Of a stretch of 49,420 nt of DNA, positions 37,449-48,403 are shown one piece after another. The notes below the pieces were generated by a model, which saw nothing but the letters and a program-made list of their open reading frames with translations, was not told where the DNA came from and ran no database searches. Within the stretch, counting starts at the first letter, position 1. Every line of letters starts with the position of its first letter. The translations under genes were made by a program, and so were the position numbers. This DNA comes from Sphingomonas flavalba (GTDB lineage Bacteria; Pseudomonadota; Alphaproteobacteria; Sphingomonadales; Sphingomonadaceae), in assembly GCF_004796535.1 (NCBI RefSeq), contig NZ_SPHY01000016.1, positions 1 through 49,420 of the forward strand, written 5' to 3'.

Positions 37449-37462
37449 TTCCCGGTCGGGAA
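37449..37462 (+). promoter_or_regulatory. HipB-type operator, proximal copy
   Basis: TTCCCGGTCGGGAA, one base from the distal copy and 49 bases from it centre to centre, ending 6 bases before the ATG at 37469. It covers the only ribosome-site-like sequence, so binding should block both transcription and initiation. Confidence 0.65.
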
Positions 37463-37468
37463 AATTCG

Positions 37469-37678
37469 ATGAAGCTCGATAGCGCAGCGGTAGGGCAGAT
37501 CATCCGGGAGGAGCGCAAAGCCCAAGGCTTGCGCCAGGCCGAGCTTGCCGCCGCGAGCGGCGTGGGCGTGCGCTTTCTCGTCGAACTCGAGCGAGGTAAG
37601 CCGACGGCTCAACTTGGGCGAGCGCTCACCGTCCTTGCGACGCTCGGGTGTTCGATCGAAGTCAACCGACCACAATAG
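37469..37678 (+). CDS. HipB/Y4mF-like helix-turn-helix regulator, orphan
   Basis: A 69-residue XRE-family protein: 'IGQIIREERKAQGLRQAELAAASGVGVRFLVELERGKPTAQLGRALTVLATLGCSIEV' is the Y4mF/HipB antitoxin pattern. HipB normally pairs with the HipA kinase toxin, which would follow directly; none does here. Twin palindromic operators immediately upstream point to strong self-repression. In the context of an integrative element it may serve as the repressor that keeps the element silent. That role is an inference. Confidence 0.88.
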   Translation: MKLDSAAVGQIIREERKAQGLRQAELAAASGVGVRFLVELERGKPTAQLGRALTVLATLGCSIEVNRPQ

Positions 37679-37797
37679 GCCGCGCGGTTCAGGCGGACAT
37701 AACGTCAGCCTTAAGAAATTTTTAATCATGTTAGTTTCGGTTAACCTTTGGCGCGCATCCTCTCTGTGAACGGACGTTAGAAAGGACCGCGCCAATG

Positions 37798-38421
37798 CCG
37801 TCGATAACAGAATTCAGTCTCCCCGCCGATGACCTTGTTCCTCTCGGCAATGCCTTCGACCTGATCGGTCGACACCGCTTCGGTCAACGCTGGACCAAGG
37901 ATATGGCGAGGGCGGTGAGGTTGGGGCAGCGAAGCCGGGATCGGGAGAAGCGCGCGCGAGGGAATTGGGCGCTCAAGGCGCTCAGGCAGTGTGTCGAGAA
38001 CGGGTGGCTGCCGCTTGTCTATTTCGTAGGTAGCAGGCGCGTGCGGTATTTCGATGCTTCAGACGGGCCGACGCTTCACGCGCTATATCCGCAGCCCACG
38101 GACGATTTAGAAGGGCAGATCGAGCTGGATGGCGGTGATATCCACCCTTGCATGGTCGATGCTTCCGACCTCTCTGACGTTCTGCGCCGGAAATTCCCCA
38201 ATCCTTCCGCTAATCGGACCGGGCCGCACCGGAACTTTCTCAGATTCGAGGAGGAGTTGGACCGTTACTTCAACGATCGCCCATTGGATACACGCGGGTG
38301 CGAGGTGTTCCGCGATTTGGGCAAGATATTGCCAGAGGAATTTATGCCCTCACGCGCGACTGCCTATCGACTGATCGATGAAGCGAGAAAGCGCGTCCAA
38401 GCGCATTTTCTCAACGCGTAA
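37798..38421 (+). CDS. element-encoded protein of unknown function
   Basis: About 208 residues, no family recognised. Strong AAAGGA ribosome site 8 bases before the ATG at 37795. The N-terminal half is rich in Arg/Lys ('RAVRLGQRSRDREKRARGNWALKALRQ'); the C-terminal end 'LPEEFMPSRATAYRLIDEARKRVQAHF' looks like a helix-turn-helix. Similar composition is seen in small replication or regulatory proteins of integrative elements. Lies between the HipB-like gene and alpA on the same strand. The ATG actually begins at 37795 by ribosome-site spacing; I cannot assign a role. Confidence 0.65.
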   Translation, partial: PSITEFSLPADDLVPLGNAFDLIGRHRFGQRWTKDMARAVRLGQRSRDREKRARGNWALKALRQCVENGWLPLVYFVGSRRVRYFDASDGPTLHALYPQPTDDLEGQIELDGGDIHPCMVDASDLSDVLRRKFPNPSANRTGPHRNFLRFEEELDRYFNDRPLDTRGCEVFRDLGKILPEEFMPSRATAYRLIDEARKRVQAHFLNA

Positions 38422-38485
38422 TCTGAGACGAATGTGAGACGAACAATTTTGGCATAACGGCTCGATCCGCGTCATTTTCAGTCAG

Positions 38486-38517
38486 GAAGGTGCGCACCTT
38501 CATCCACAAGATGAAGG
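38486..38517 (+). promoter_or_regulatory. overlapping palindrome and hairpin in the alpA leader
   Basis: A perfect 16-base palindrome GAAGGTGCGCACCTTC (38486-38501) overlaps a second hairpin CCTTCAT/ATGAAGG (38497-38503 with 38511-38517, 7-base loop). They share CCTTC, so the two RNA structures exclude each other; the second covers most of the alpA Shine-Dalgarno (AAGGA, 38514-38518). The TCAT-N7-ATGA core is at 38500-38514. Confidence 0.5.
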
Positions 38518-38525
38518 AAACCAAC

Positions 38526-38749
38526 ATGCCAGAAACCGAGAATGCGCGGGCGCTCGATCGCCTGCTGCTTTGCCGTGCCGATTTGCGTCGGCGCGGGATC
38601 AAGATTTCAGATTCGACGATTGCCCGCCTCGAAAAAAGGGAGCGTTTCCGCGACGTGTCCGCGTTTCCACAAACTCGGTAGCGTGGATGGCCGCCGAAAT
38701 TGACGCCTACATTGCCGACCTAGCGGCGTCGCGGGGGGACGGCCGATGA
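38526..38749 (+). pseudogene. AlpA-like transcriptional regulator, split by a frameshift in an A6 run
   Basis: The reading starts 'MPETENARALDRLLLCRADLRRRGIKISDSTIARLEK' and in that frame ends early at 38681 with unrelated residues. One extra base in the six-A run at 38632-38637 would continue it as 'GAFPRRVRVSTNSVAWMAAEIDAYIADL', the rest of the AlpA/phage MerR-like fold, ending at 38747-38749 in an ATGA overlap with the helicase start. The joined length is 74 residues, the usual AlpA size. So it is either a mutated gene, a sequencing error in a homopolymer, or a gene expressed by slippage. AlpA proteins activate integrase/excision in P4-like elements. Confidence 0.8.
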
Positions 38750-40050
38750 GCGAACCAATCAAATCTGAAAGCGAGGCAGCGCACCTGTTCAGAGAGGAAT
38801 GCCGCAAGTTTGTCCGCTACGTTCCTGAGCGCGACGAGTGGATCATCAGAGATCGAAAGATATGGGGGTTCGACACTGCGCTTCGCGTCGATGATCTGAT
38901 CCGTGGTCTGCTGGATAGCCGGGAAGACATCGAATCCGAATGGAAAGGCTCTCTCAACGTCGTGCGCAACGTCAAGGGGTTTGCCAAGCGAGACCCAGCT
39001 TTGCACCTGTCGGCAAGCGAGATCGACGCCGATCCGCTATTGGTCGGCACGAAGACCGGTGTTCACTCCCTCCGGTCACACAGGCCGATAAAGCCGAGGT
39101 CGCGACACTACGTCGTCAATCGGACTTCGGTTGACCCCGACATTGGTACTGTCCCGAAACGATGGATAAAATTCCTCAAGCAAATCTGCCAAGGAGACAT
39201 GGAACTTGTCCACTTCCTCCAGCGCTGGGCCGGCTACAGTCTTAGCGGCAGCGTGGCGGAACACGCCCTACTCATGATCTATGGGCCGGGCGGAAACGGG
39301 AAGAGCGTGCTGATCAACACGCTGGCGACGATCATGGGCAGCTACCATCGGGAAGCAACCCCGGACACCTTCGTTGAGGGTAAAAGCCGAACCCATGAAA
39401 CCGCAATGGCGTTTATCGCGGGCGCTCGAATGGTAACCTCCAGCGAAACCGATCAGGGCGGAAGCTGGAACGAGGCGACGATGAAACGCGCAGTGGCGGG
39501 CGACTCCGTAACGGCGCGATTCCTGTATAAGAATCCATTCACCTACCGCCCGACCTACAAAATCTGGATCGCGACCAATCACCTGCCTAAGCTCAAATCG
39601 GTCGGTCCAGCTATGCGGCGGCGCATCCATCTCCTCGAACTGGACTTTGTGCCGGAACGGCCGGACTCCGATCTAGAGGCCCACCTGCGCGATGAGCATG
39701 AGGCGATCCTCGCATGGATGCTGGAAGGCGCGCGAGAGTGGCGGAAGCAGGGTCTCAATCCGCCCACATCGGTCATGCGGGCAACCGACGAGTATTTCGA
39801 GGAGCAGGACGTCATGGGCGTCTGGCTTCGCGAGAAGACACGGTGGTCAGAGGGAGCGGTCACCCCGTCGTCGGCCCTGTGCGACAGCTACAATCGCTTT
39901 CTGAGGTCGTGGAACATGCCGGAGGTGGACGCGAGCTATTTCGGGCGACAACTGAGCGCGAAAGGCTATCAGCGCCAACTCACAAAGGCCCACAAGGGTG
40001 GGGTGCGCACCCGCTGTTTCATCGGGCTACGGCTGAAGGTGAACAGTTGA
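38746..40050 (+). CDS. SF3/D5-family replicative helicase
   Basis: A 434-residue protein of the phage/plasmid D5-like helicase family. D5_N-like region (about 1-165), the SF3 AAA+ core with Walker A 'GPGGNGKS' (180-187), 'RMVTSSETDQG' (Walker B region), sensor 'WIATNHLPKL' and 'AMRRRIHLLELDF' with the arginine finger, then a winged-helix-like C-terminus ('MGVWLREKTRWSEG...'). It lacks the N-terminal primase domain of P4 alpha (about 777 residues), so it needs a host or separate primase. Start overlaps the end of alpA by ATGA. Probably unwinds the element's origin. Confidence 0.88.
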   Translation: MSEPIKSESEAAHLFREECRKFVRYVPERDEWIIRDRKIWGFDTALRVDDLIRGLLDSREDIESEWKGSLNVVRNVKGFAKRDPALHLSASEIDADPLLVGTKTGVHSLRSHRPIKPRSRHYVVNRTSVDPDIGTVPKRWIKFLKQICQGDMELVHFLQRWAGYSLSGSVAEHALLMIYGPGGNGKSVLINTLATIMGSYHREATPDTFVEGKSRTHETAMAFIAGARMVTSSETDQGGSWNEATMKRAVAGDSVTARFLYKNPFTYRPTYKIWIATNHLPKLKSVGPAMRRRIHLLELDFVPERPDSDLEAHLRDEHEAILAWMLEGAREWRKQGLNPPTSVMRATDEYFEEQDVMGVWLREKTRWSEGAVTPSSALCDSYNRFLRSWNMPEVDASYFGRQLSAKGYQRQLTKAHKGGVRTRCFIGLRLKVNS

Positions 40051-40118
40051 ACAGCCGGGGCGTATAATCGCGATCGATGCGCTTCCACGCTACGTCAATT
40101 ATACGCCCTCAACTGTTC
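40039..40118 (+). other. inverted repeat and iteron-like site, candidate replication origin
   Basis: GGTGAACAGT at 40039-40048 is followed by another GAACAG (40049-40054), and TCAACTGTTC (40109-40118) mirrors GAACAGTTGA (40041-40050); inside this, GGGCGTATAAT (40058-40068) pairs with ATTATACGCCC (40098-40108). The AT-rich inner arms could melt. It starts within the helicase stop codon. The ten-base sequence matches my recollection of the P4 alpha iteron GGTGAACAG(A/T). Origin function is a hypothesis. Confidence 0.4.
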
Positions 40119-40399
40119 AAGTGCTCGCAGAAAGGTCCGTCTATCGTCGCGGTTAGGGCCTTCTTCGCCTCAGCGAGTGCTTTGGACCCGGCAGACCACT
40201 GCCACGGCTGCCTTGGAATGTGTGCGTCGGCCAGAGCGGGATATTCCAGCTTCTTGGAGACGGCGACCCTAGTCGTCAGCGCATAGGTGCAGGATAGGCT
40301 GCGCGCAGCGCACTCTTACACTGCTCTTACATGACCTCCACGGGTGGCGTGTAAGACCCGTGCCGGGTGCAGTAAACTGCTGTATTTACTGGTGAAAAA
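40051..40399. other. non-coding right end of the element
   Basis: About 350 bases without a convincing gene; holds the origin-like repeat at 40039-40118 and, from 40313, a sequence related to the chromosomal tRNA flank at 33965-34062. Two CTCTTACA direct repeats at 40313-40331 could be integrase or regulator sites. Confidence 0.45.
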
Positions 40400-40475
<76 letters not shown>

Positions 40476-40543
40476 ACTCGGGAGGCCGGCGGAATGGTGG
40501 ATTGGGCGCGCTCAGTCAAGCCGTATGGGCAAATTTTATCGCA

Positions 40544-41653
40544 TCAGCCGATCCGGCCGCGGCGCGGCTGGCGGTCGAGCGACATCAGGATGCCGACGCA
40601 GATCATCACCGTCATCATCGCTGATCCGCCGAACGACACCAGCGGCAACGGAATGCCGACGACCGGCGCCAGCCCCATCACCATCATCAGGTTGATCGCC
40701 ACGTAGAAGAAGATCGTCGTCGCCAGCCCGGCGGCGGCCAACCGGGCGAAACGGCTTTCGGCGCGCAGGCCGACGCGCACGCCCCAGTTCACCAGCAGCA
40801 TGAACGCGCCGATCAGGAACAGCCCACCAAGAAGCCCCCATTCCTCCGCCATCGTCGCGAACACGAAATCAGTATGGCCTTCGGGCAGGTAGTCGAGGTG
40901 GCTCTGGGTGCCGTTCAGGAAACCCTTGCCGAACAGCCCGCCCGATCCGATCGCGATCTTCGACTGGCTGATGTGATAGCCGGTGCCGAGCGGGTCCGAT
41001 TCCGGGTTGAGGAAGATCAGCACGCGATTGCGCTGGTAATCGTGCATCATCGAAAAGGCGATCGGCAGCGACGCCGCCAGCGTCGCCGCGCCGGCGACGA
41101 ACAGCCGCAGCGGCAGGCCGGCGAGGAACATGACGGTGATGCCGCCGACGACGATCATCGTCGCGGTGCCGAGGTCGGGCTGGAGCAGCACCAGCCCGGC
41201 GGGCACCGCGATCATCGCCGCCGCCGGCCAGATCGCGTGCATGGAGCGCAACTCGGTCGCCGGCAGCAGCGTGTAGAAGCGGGCTAGCGCCAGCACGATC
41301 GCCGGCTTCATGAATTCGGACGGCTGCAGACGGACGATGCCCAGCTCCATCCACCGCTGGCTGCCGCCGCTGACCTTGCCGATCAGCTCGACCACCGCCA
41401 GCAGCACGACGACGACGACATAGGTCGGAAAGGCGGTCTGCTTCCAAAACTCCTCGCGCAGCCGCGACAGCGCGATGGCGACGATCAGGAACAGCAGGAA
41501 GCGCACGCCCTGGGAGATCGCCCACGGCTTCATGTGTCCGCCGGCCGCCGAGTAGAGCACCGCCAGCCCGAAACCGGTGATCGCGACGACCAGCAGCAGC
41601 AGCTTCCACGGCAGTTGCTTCAGCGGCGCCGGGACGATGCCGGGGCCGCTCAT
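40544..41653 (-). CDS. rodA: peptidoglycan glycosyltransferase RodA
   Basis: A 369-residue SEDS polymerase with about ten membrane helices. Motifs: 'SGGSQRWMELGIVRLQPSEFMKPAIVLALARFY', 'LLQPDLGTA' (with the catalytic Asp region), 'QRNRVLIFLNPESDPLGTGYHISQSKIAIGSGGLFGKGFLNGTQSHLDYLPEGHTDFVFA' and C-terminal 'LPLVSFGGSAMM'. It polymerises glycan strands with PBP2 during elongation. ATG overlaps the mrdA stop. Last gene of the mreBCD-mrdA-rodA operon, ending 68 bases before tRNA-Lys. Confidence 0.97.
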   Translation of the reverse strand: MSGPGIVPAPLKQLPWKLLLLVVAITGFGLAVLYSAAGGHMKPWAISQGVRFLLFLIVAIALSRLREEFWKQTAFPTYVVVVVLLAVVELIGKVSGGSQRWMELGIVRLQPSEFMKPAIVLALARFYTLLPATELRSMHAIWPAAAMIAVPAGLVLLQPDLGTATMIVVGGITVMFLAGLPLRLFVAGAATLAASLPIAFSMMHDYQRNRVLIFLNPESDPLGTGYHISQSKIAIGSGGLFGKGFLNGTQSHLDYLPEGHTDFVFATMAEEWGLLGGLFLIGAFMLLVNWGVRVGLRAESRFARLAAAGLATTIFFYVAINLMMVMGLAPVVGIPLPLVSFGGSAMMTVMICVGILMSLDRQPRRGRIG

Positions 41654-43602
41654 CGTGCATCCTCCTCGGCAGGGTCGGGGACGGCGGCCGCCGGATGGCG
41701 GGCGGCACGGAACGCCCGCGCCTGTGCCGCCATCCGCTGGGCGATGGTGCCGCCCCACTCCGCCTCCAGCCGTTCCAGCCGGGCCAGTGCCTTGTCCTTG
41801 TCGAACAGATAGCTGACCACGTCGCTGGCGATCGGCGCGGCGGTGACGATATGGCCGCTATGTTCCAGAATGCACGACACCGCATAGCGCGGCACGTCGG
41901 CCGGGGCGAAGCCGATGAACAGCGAATGGTCGCGCAGGCGGAACGGCAGCGCCGCGTCGCCCAGCACGCCGGTACGGCGTTCGGCCAGGGTGATCCGGCG
42001 AACCTGCGCGGTGCCGGTCTTACCTGCCATCAGCACGCCGGGCACCTGCAACCGGGCACGGCCGCCGGTCCCGCCACCATTGACCACCGCGTCCATCGCA
42101 TCGTGGACGATCGCCAGATGCTCCGCTGGCACCGGCAGCGTGGCGGCCGCCGGCGGCGCGCTGGTTGCCAGCAAGCGCGGCGCGAACATCCGGCCGGACC
42201 CGATCCGCGCCGCCATCACCGCCAGTTGCAGCGGGTTGGTCAGCATGTATCCCTGGCCGATCGACGCGTTGACCGTATCCGCCGCCGTCCAGTCGCGATT
42301 GTATTTCGCCTTCTTCCACGCGCTGTCCGGCACGGTGCCGTAACGCTGCGACGCGACCGGCAGGTCGTAGCGCTCGCCCAGTCCGACCAGCCGGGCCATG
42401 CGGGCGATCGGGTCGTAACCAAGGCGCCGGGCCATGTGATAGAAATAGACGTCGCAACTCTGCGCGACGGCGCGGCGCATGTCGACCATGCCATGGCCGC
42501 CGCGCTTGTGGCAGTGGAACAGGCCGCTGCCGACGCGATAGGCGCCGGTGCACAACACCGTCTCCTGCGGCCCGACACCGGCTTCCAGCAGCGCCAACGC
42601 ATTCATCGGCTTGACCGTCGACCCCGGCGGATACAGCCCCTGCAGCACCTTGTTCAGCAGCGGCAGATGATCGTCCTGCGACAGCATGTCCCATTCGTCA
42701 TGGCTGATGCCGTCGGAAAAGCTGTTCGGGTCGTAGGCGGGCATCGACGCCATCGCCAGTATGTCGCCATTGGCGCAATCGATGACGACGACGGAGCCGG
42801 ATGCCGTGCCCAGCCGGCGCGCGGCATAGGCCTGCAAGCCGGCGTCGATGGTCAGGCGCACGGTGCCGCCGCTGATGTCGGGGCGAGTGGTCAGCTCGCG
42901 CACGATCTTGCCGTGGGCGGTCACCTCCACCCGCTTAGCGCCGGGCTTGCCGCGCAGCGCCGGCTCCAGCGTCTTTTCCAGCCCCTCCTTGCCGACCTTG
43001 AACCCCGGGGTGATCAGCAGCGGGTCTTTCGCCTTCTCGTATTCGGCGGCGGATGCCGGGCCGACATAGCCGACCAGATGGCCGACGGCGGCACCATCGG
43101 GGTAGAAACGGGAAAAACCGCGCCCCGGCATGATGCCGGGCAGGTCGTTCAGCCGCACGCTGACCGCGGCATAGCGGTTCCAGTCGAGATTCTCGGCGAT
43201 CTGCACCGGCTGGAACCCCGCCGCGCCGTCCAGCTCCTCGCGGATACGCTGCATCTCGTCGTCGGACAGCGCCAGCAGCCGCTGTACCGCCGCCAGCGTC
43301 TTGTCGCGGTCAGTCAGCCGTTCCGGGATCAGGTCGACGCGGAAATCGGTGCGGTTGATCGCGATCGGCTTGCCGGTGCGGTCGACGATCCAGCCGCGCC
43401 TTGGCGGCACCAGCGTCAGGTTGACGCGGTTGCTCTCCGACAGCAAGCTGTAGCGTTCGTTCTCGACGACCGACAACCAGGCCATCCTCCCGGCAAGCAG
43501 CAGGCCGACGCCACCCTGCGCGGCGCCCAGCACCAGCGCCCGCCGCGTGAACACGAAACCCTGGGTTGCATCGGTGATGACGCGCTTGCCGAACAGCTTC
43601 AT
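41650..43602 (-). CDS. mrdA: penicillin-binding protein 2
   Basis: A 650-residue elongation-specific transpeptidase. Short N-terminal cytoplasmic tail, one membrane helix, PBP dimerisation domain, then transpeptidase motifs SxxK in 'PPGSTVKPMNALALLEAG', SxD-type 'SQSCDVYFYHMARRLG' and KTG in 'MAGKTGTAQV'. Cross-links peptidoglycan at the lateral wall together with RodA and MreB. Start fixed by '[26 protein letters not shown]'. The C-terminal tail is Ala/Pro-rich. ATGA overlaps with both mreD and rodA. Confidence 0.96.
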   Translation of the reverse strand: MKLFGKRVITDATQGFVFTRRALVLGAAQGGVGLLLAGRMAWLSVVENERYSLLSESNRVNLTLVPPRRGWIVDRTGKPIAINRTDFRVDLIPERLTDRDKTLAAVQRLLALSDDEMQRIREELDGAAGFQPVQIAENLDWNRYAAVSVRLNDLPGIMPGRGFSRFYPDGAAVGHLVGYVGPASAAEYEKAKDPLLITPGFKVGKEGLEKTLEPALRGKPGAKRVEVTAHGKIVRELTTRPDISGGTVRLTIDAGLQAYAARRLGTASGSVVVIDCANGDILAMASMPAYDPNSFSDGISHDEWDMLSQDDHLPLLNKVLQGLYPPGSTVKPMNALALLEAGVGPQETVLCTGAYRVGSGLFHCHKRGGHGMVDMRRAVAQSCDVYFYHMARRLGYDPIARMARLVGLGERYDLPVASQRYGTVPDSAWKKAKYNRDWTAADTVNASIGQGYMLTNPLQLAVMAARIGSGRMFAPRLLATSAPPAAATLPVPAEHLAIVHDAMDAVVNGGGTGGRARLQVPGVLMAGKTGTAQVRRITLAERRTGVLGDAALPFRLRDHSLFIGFAPADVPRYAVSCILEHSGHIVTAAPIASDVVSYLFDKDKALARLERLEAEWGGTIAQRMAAQARAFRAARHPAAAVPDPAEEDAR

Positions 43603-44114
43603 CCCAGCAGCCGCCAGCGGTCGAGCAGCGCGCACAGCCGGACGGCGAGCGGAAAGACCAGGATCGATGCGACAATCTGCGGCACGACGACCAGGACCAA
43701 GCCTCCGCCTCCGGTAGCGAGCGCGAGCGCGAAGCCGCCGACGATCACCAGTGTGATCACCGCGGCGGCGACGAACCAGTCCTGCCAGTAATCGCGCCAC
43801 AGCAGCCATTTGTCGACCGCATCGAACAGCAGAAAGGCCAGTGTCCAGGTCAGCATCGCGCTGCCCGGCGGCTGGCCGCTGAACAGGTCGTCCCACGCAC
43901 CGAGCGGCAAGGCCGCCCAGATCCGCCAGAATTCGGGGCGCAACAGCCGCCAGGCGATCAGCATCAGGAAACCGGCCGGCGGCACCAGCGGCGCCTGCGC
44001 GACGACCGGCAGCAGGCTGACCAGAGAGCCGGCCATCGTCGACAGGATCGGTACCGCCCGCGCCCGGACGCTCAGCGTCAGCGGGCTGGTCTCCATGCCG
44101 ATGATCCGCGCCAT
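43599..44114 (-). CDS. mreD: rod shape-determining protein MreD
   Basis: A 171-residue integral membrane protein with five or six helices ('[30 protein letters not shown]' is in the conserved region). MreD links MreC to the PBP2-RodA synthase. Sequence conservation in the family is low, so the operon position between mreC and mrdA is the main evidence. It abuts mreC by sharing one base. Confidence 0.88.
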   Translation of the reverse strand: MARIIGMETSPLTLSVRARAVPILSTMAGSLVSLLPVVAQAPLVPPAGFLMLIAWRLLRPEFWRIWAALPLGAWDDLFSGQPPGSAMLTWTLAFLLFDAVDKWLLWRDYWQDWFVAAAVITLVIVGGFALALATGGGGLVLVVVPQIVASILVFPLAVRLCALLDRWRLLG

Positions 44115-45001
44115 CAGCGCACCGGGGCCGGCGGCGGTGGCGCCAGCGGATTCTGGACGGTCGGCTGGTACGGCGCCTCGACCAGCGCGAAGTCGATCCG
44201 CGACGGGTCGGCCAGCGGCCGCGCCATCGCCTCGTCCCCGGCGACGCGGACGACGATGGCGACCGGGATGTCGGGGGCGTAGATGCCGCCGACCCCGGAG
44301 GTGACGAGCACGTCACCGACCCGGAACGGATTGTCTCCAGCGCCGAGCGCGCGGACGTCGACCGCGCCGCTGCCCGTGCCGGTGGCGATCGCCGGCAAGC
44401 CGTCGCGCGAGCGGCGGACCGGCACCATCGTCCCACCGTCGGTCAGCAGCGCGACCTGCGCGCTCGATCCGCCGACGGCGACGACGCGGCCGATCAGCCC
44501 GGTGGCGGCGCGCACCGGCATGCCGGCGCGGATGCCGGCGCCGCGCCCGGCGCCGAGCACGGCGAAGCGGCGGCTGCTGGTCACCGACGAACTGACCAGT
44601 CGGGCCACCGCGACCCGCGCCGGCGCCTGCTCGACGATGCCGAGCAGCGCCTTCAGCTTGCGGTTCTCGATCTCGATCCCGTGGGCGCGGGCGACTTCAG
44701 CGCGCTGGCTTTCCAGCTCAGCGCGCATCGCCTGGTTCTTGGACGCGGCGAACACATAGTCGGACAGCTGCGACACGATCATGCCGCTACCCCGCGCAAT
44801 GCCGCGCCCGGCGGACGAGATCGGCGCCGTCGCGTCGCTGACCACAGTGCGGATCGCGCCGAAGCCGGTCGGATCGATCGCGGCGACGACCAGCATCAGC
44901 AGCGCGAACAGCGCTCCGCCGATCGCGACGACATAGCTGAGGAACAGGCCATACTGCGCCCGGCGGGAATAACCGGGACGGCGGTTCTTCGGCGGGATCA
45001 T
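44114..45001 (-). CDS. mreC: rod shape-determining protein MreC
   Basis: A 295-residue periplasmic protein with an N-terminal membrane helix (about 18-42), a coiled-coil ('[36 protein letters not shown]') and two beta-barrel domains including '[33 protein letters not shown]' and '[19 protein letters not shown]'. MreC activates PBP2. It ends with a Pro-rich tail. Follows mreB after 135 bases. Confidence 0.94.
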   Translation of the reverse strand: MIPPKNRRPGYSRRAQYGLFLSYVVAIGGALFALLMLVVAAIDPTGFGAIRTVVSDATAPISSAGRGIARGSGMIVSQLSDYVFAASKNQAMRAELESQRAEVARAHGIEIENRKLKALLGIVEQAPARVAVARLVSSSVTSSRRFAVLGAGRGAGIRAGMPVRAATGLIGRVVAVGGSSAQVALLTDGGTMVPVRRSRDGLPAIATGTGSGAVDVRALGAGDNPFRVGDVLVTSGVGGIYAPDIPVAIVVRVAGDEAMARPLADPSRIDFALVEAPYQPTVQNPLAPPPPAPVR

Positions 45002-45136
45002 CGCCGCCGGCCTAGGCGCGCGTCAGCCTCGCGGAGGCGGAAAGCCGGGAGCCGCCGGCCACGCGGCGTATGCCGGCAGCGTCTCCGAAGGTCCGACGGC
45101 GCGGGAATGAAGGGGGATATGCGGCCGCCATGCGCC

Positions 45137-48063
<2,927 letters not shown>

Positions 48064-48067
<4 letters not shown>

Positions 48068-48396
48068 CCGCACCGACCTTCCTGATCTACCTCGCCGCGG
48101 CGCTGGCCGAAATCGGCGGCTGCTTCGCCTTCTGGGCCTGGCTGAAGCTTGGCCGTTCCGTCCTGTGGCTGGCGCCCGGCATCGCCGCGCTCTGCCTGTT
48201 CGCCTGGCTGCTGACCCTGGTCGACGCCGATCATGCCGGCCGCGCCTTCGCCGCCTACGGCGGCATCTATATCGTCAGCGCGCTCGGCTGGCTGTGGCTG
48301 GTCGAAGGCACCCGGCCGGACCGGTGGGACGTCGCCGGCGCGCTGCTCTGCCTGCTCGGCGCGGCGCTGATCCTGTGGGGGCCGCGCCCCCGCTGA
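48064..48396 (+). CDS. YnfA-family (UPF0060) membrane protein
   Basis: A 110-residue protein with four membrane helices. The pattern '[19 protein letters not shown]' and '[23 protein letters not shown]' is diagnostic of YnfA, a small-multidrug-resistance-like family. Some members export cationic compounds or arsenic; the substrate here is unknown. Its ATG overlaps the mutL stop (ATGA), indicating translational coupling with an unrelated gene. Confidence 0.93.
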
Positions 48397-48403
48397 GCCA
48401 GGC

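Noticed and set aside
37795-38421. HipA toxin as partner for the HipB-like gene
   Set aside because: The gene at this position is far too short for HipA and shows no kinase motif; I treat HipB as orphan.
40058-40108. Intrinsic terminator after the helicase gene
   Set aside because: The inverted repeat has no following T-run and its AT-rich arms suit a protein-binding or origin site better.
34947-40399. CRISPR array or capsid/packaging genes within the element
   Set aside because: No regularly spaced repeats, and no terminase, capsid or portal-like sequence in any frame.
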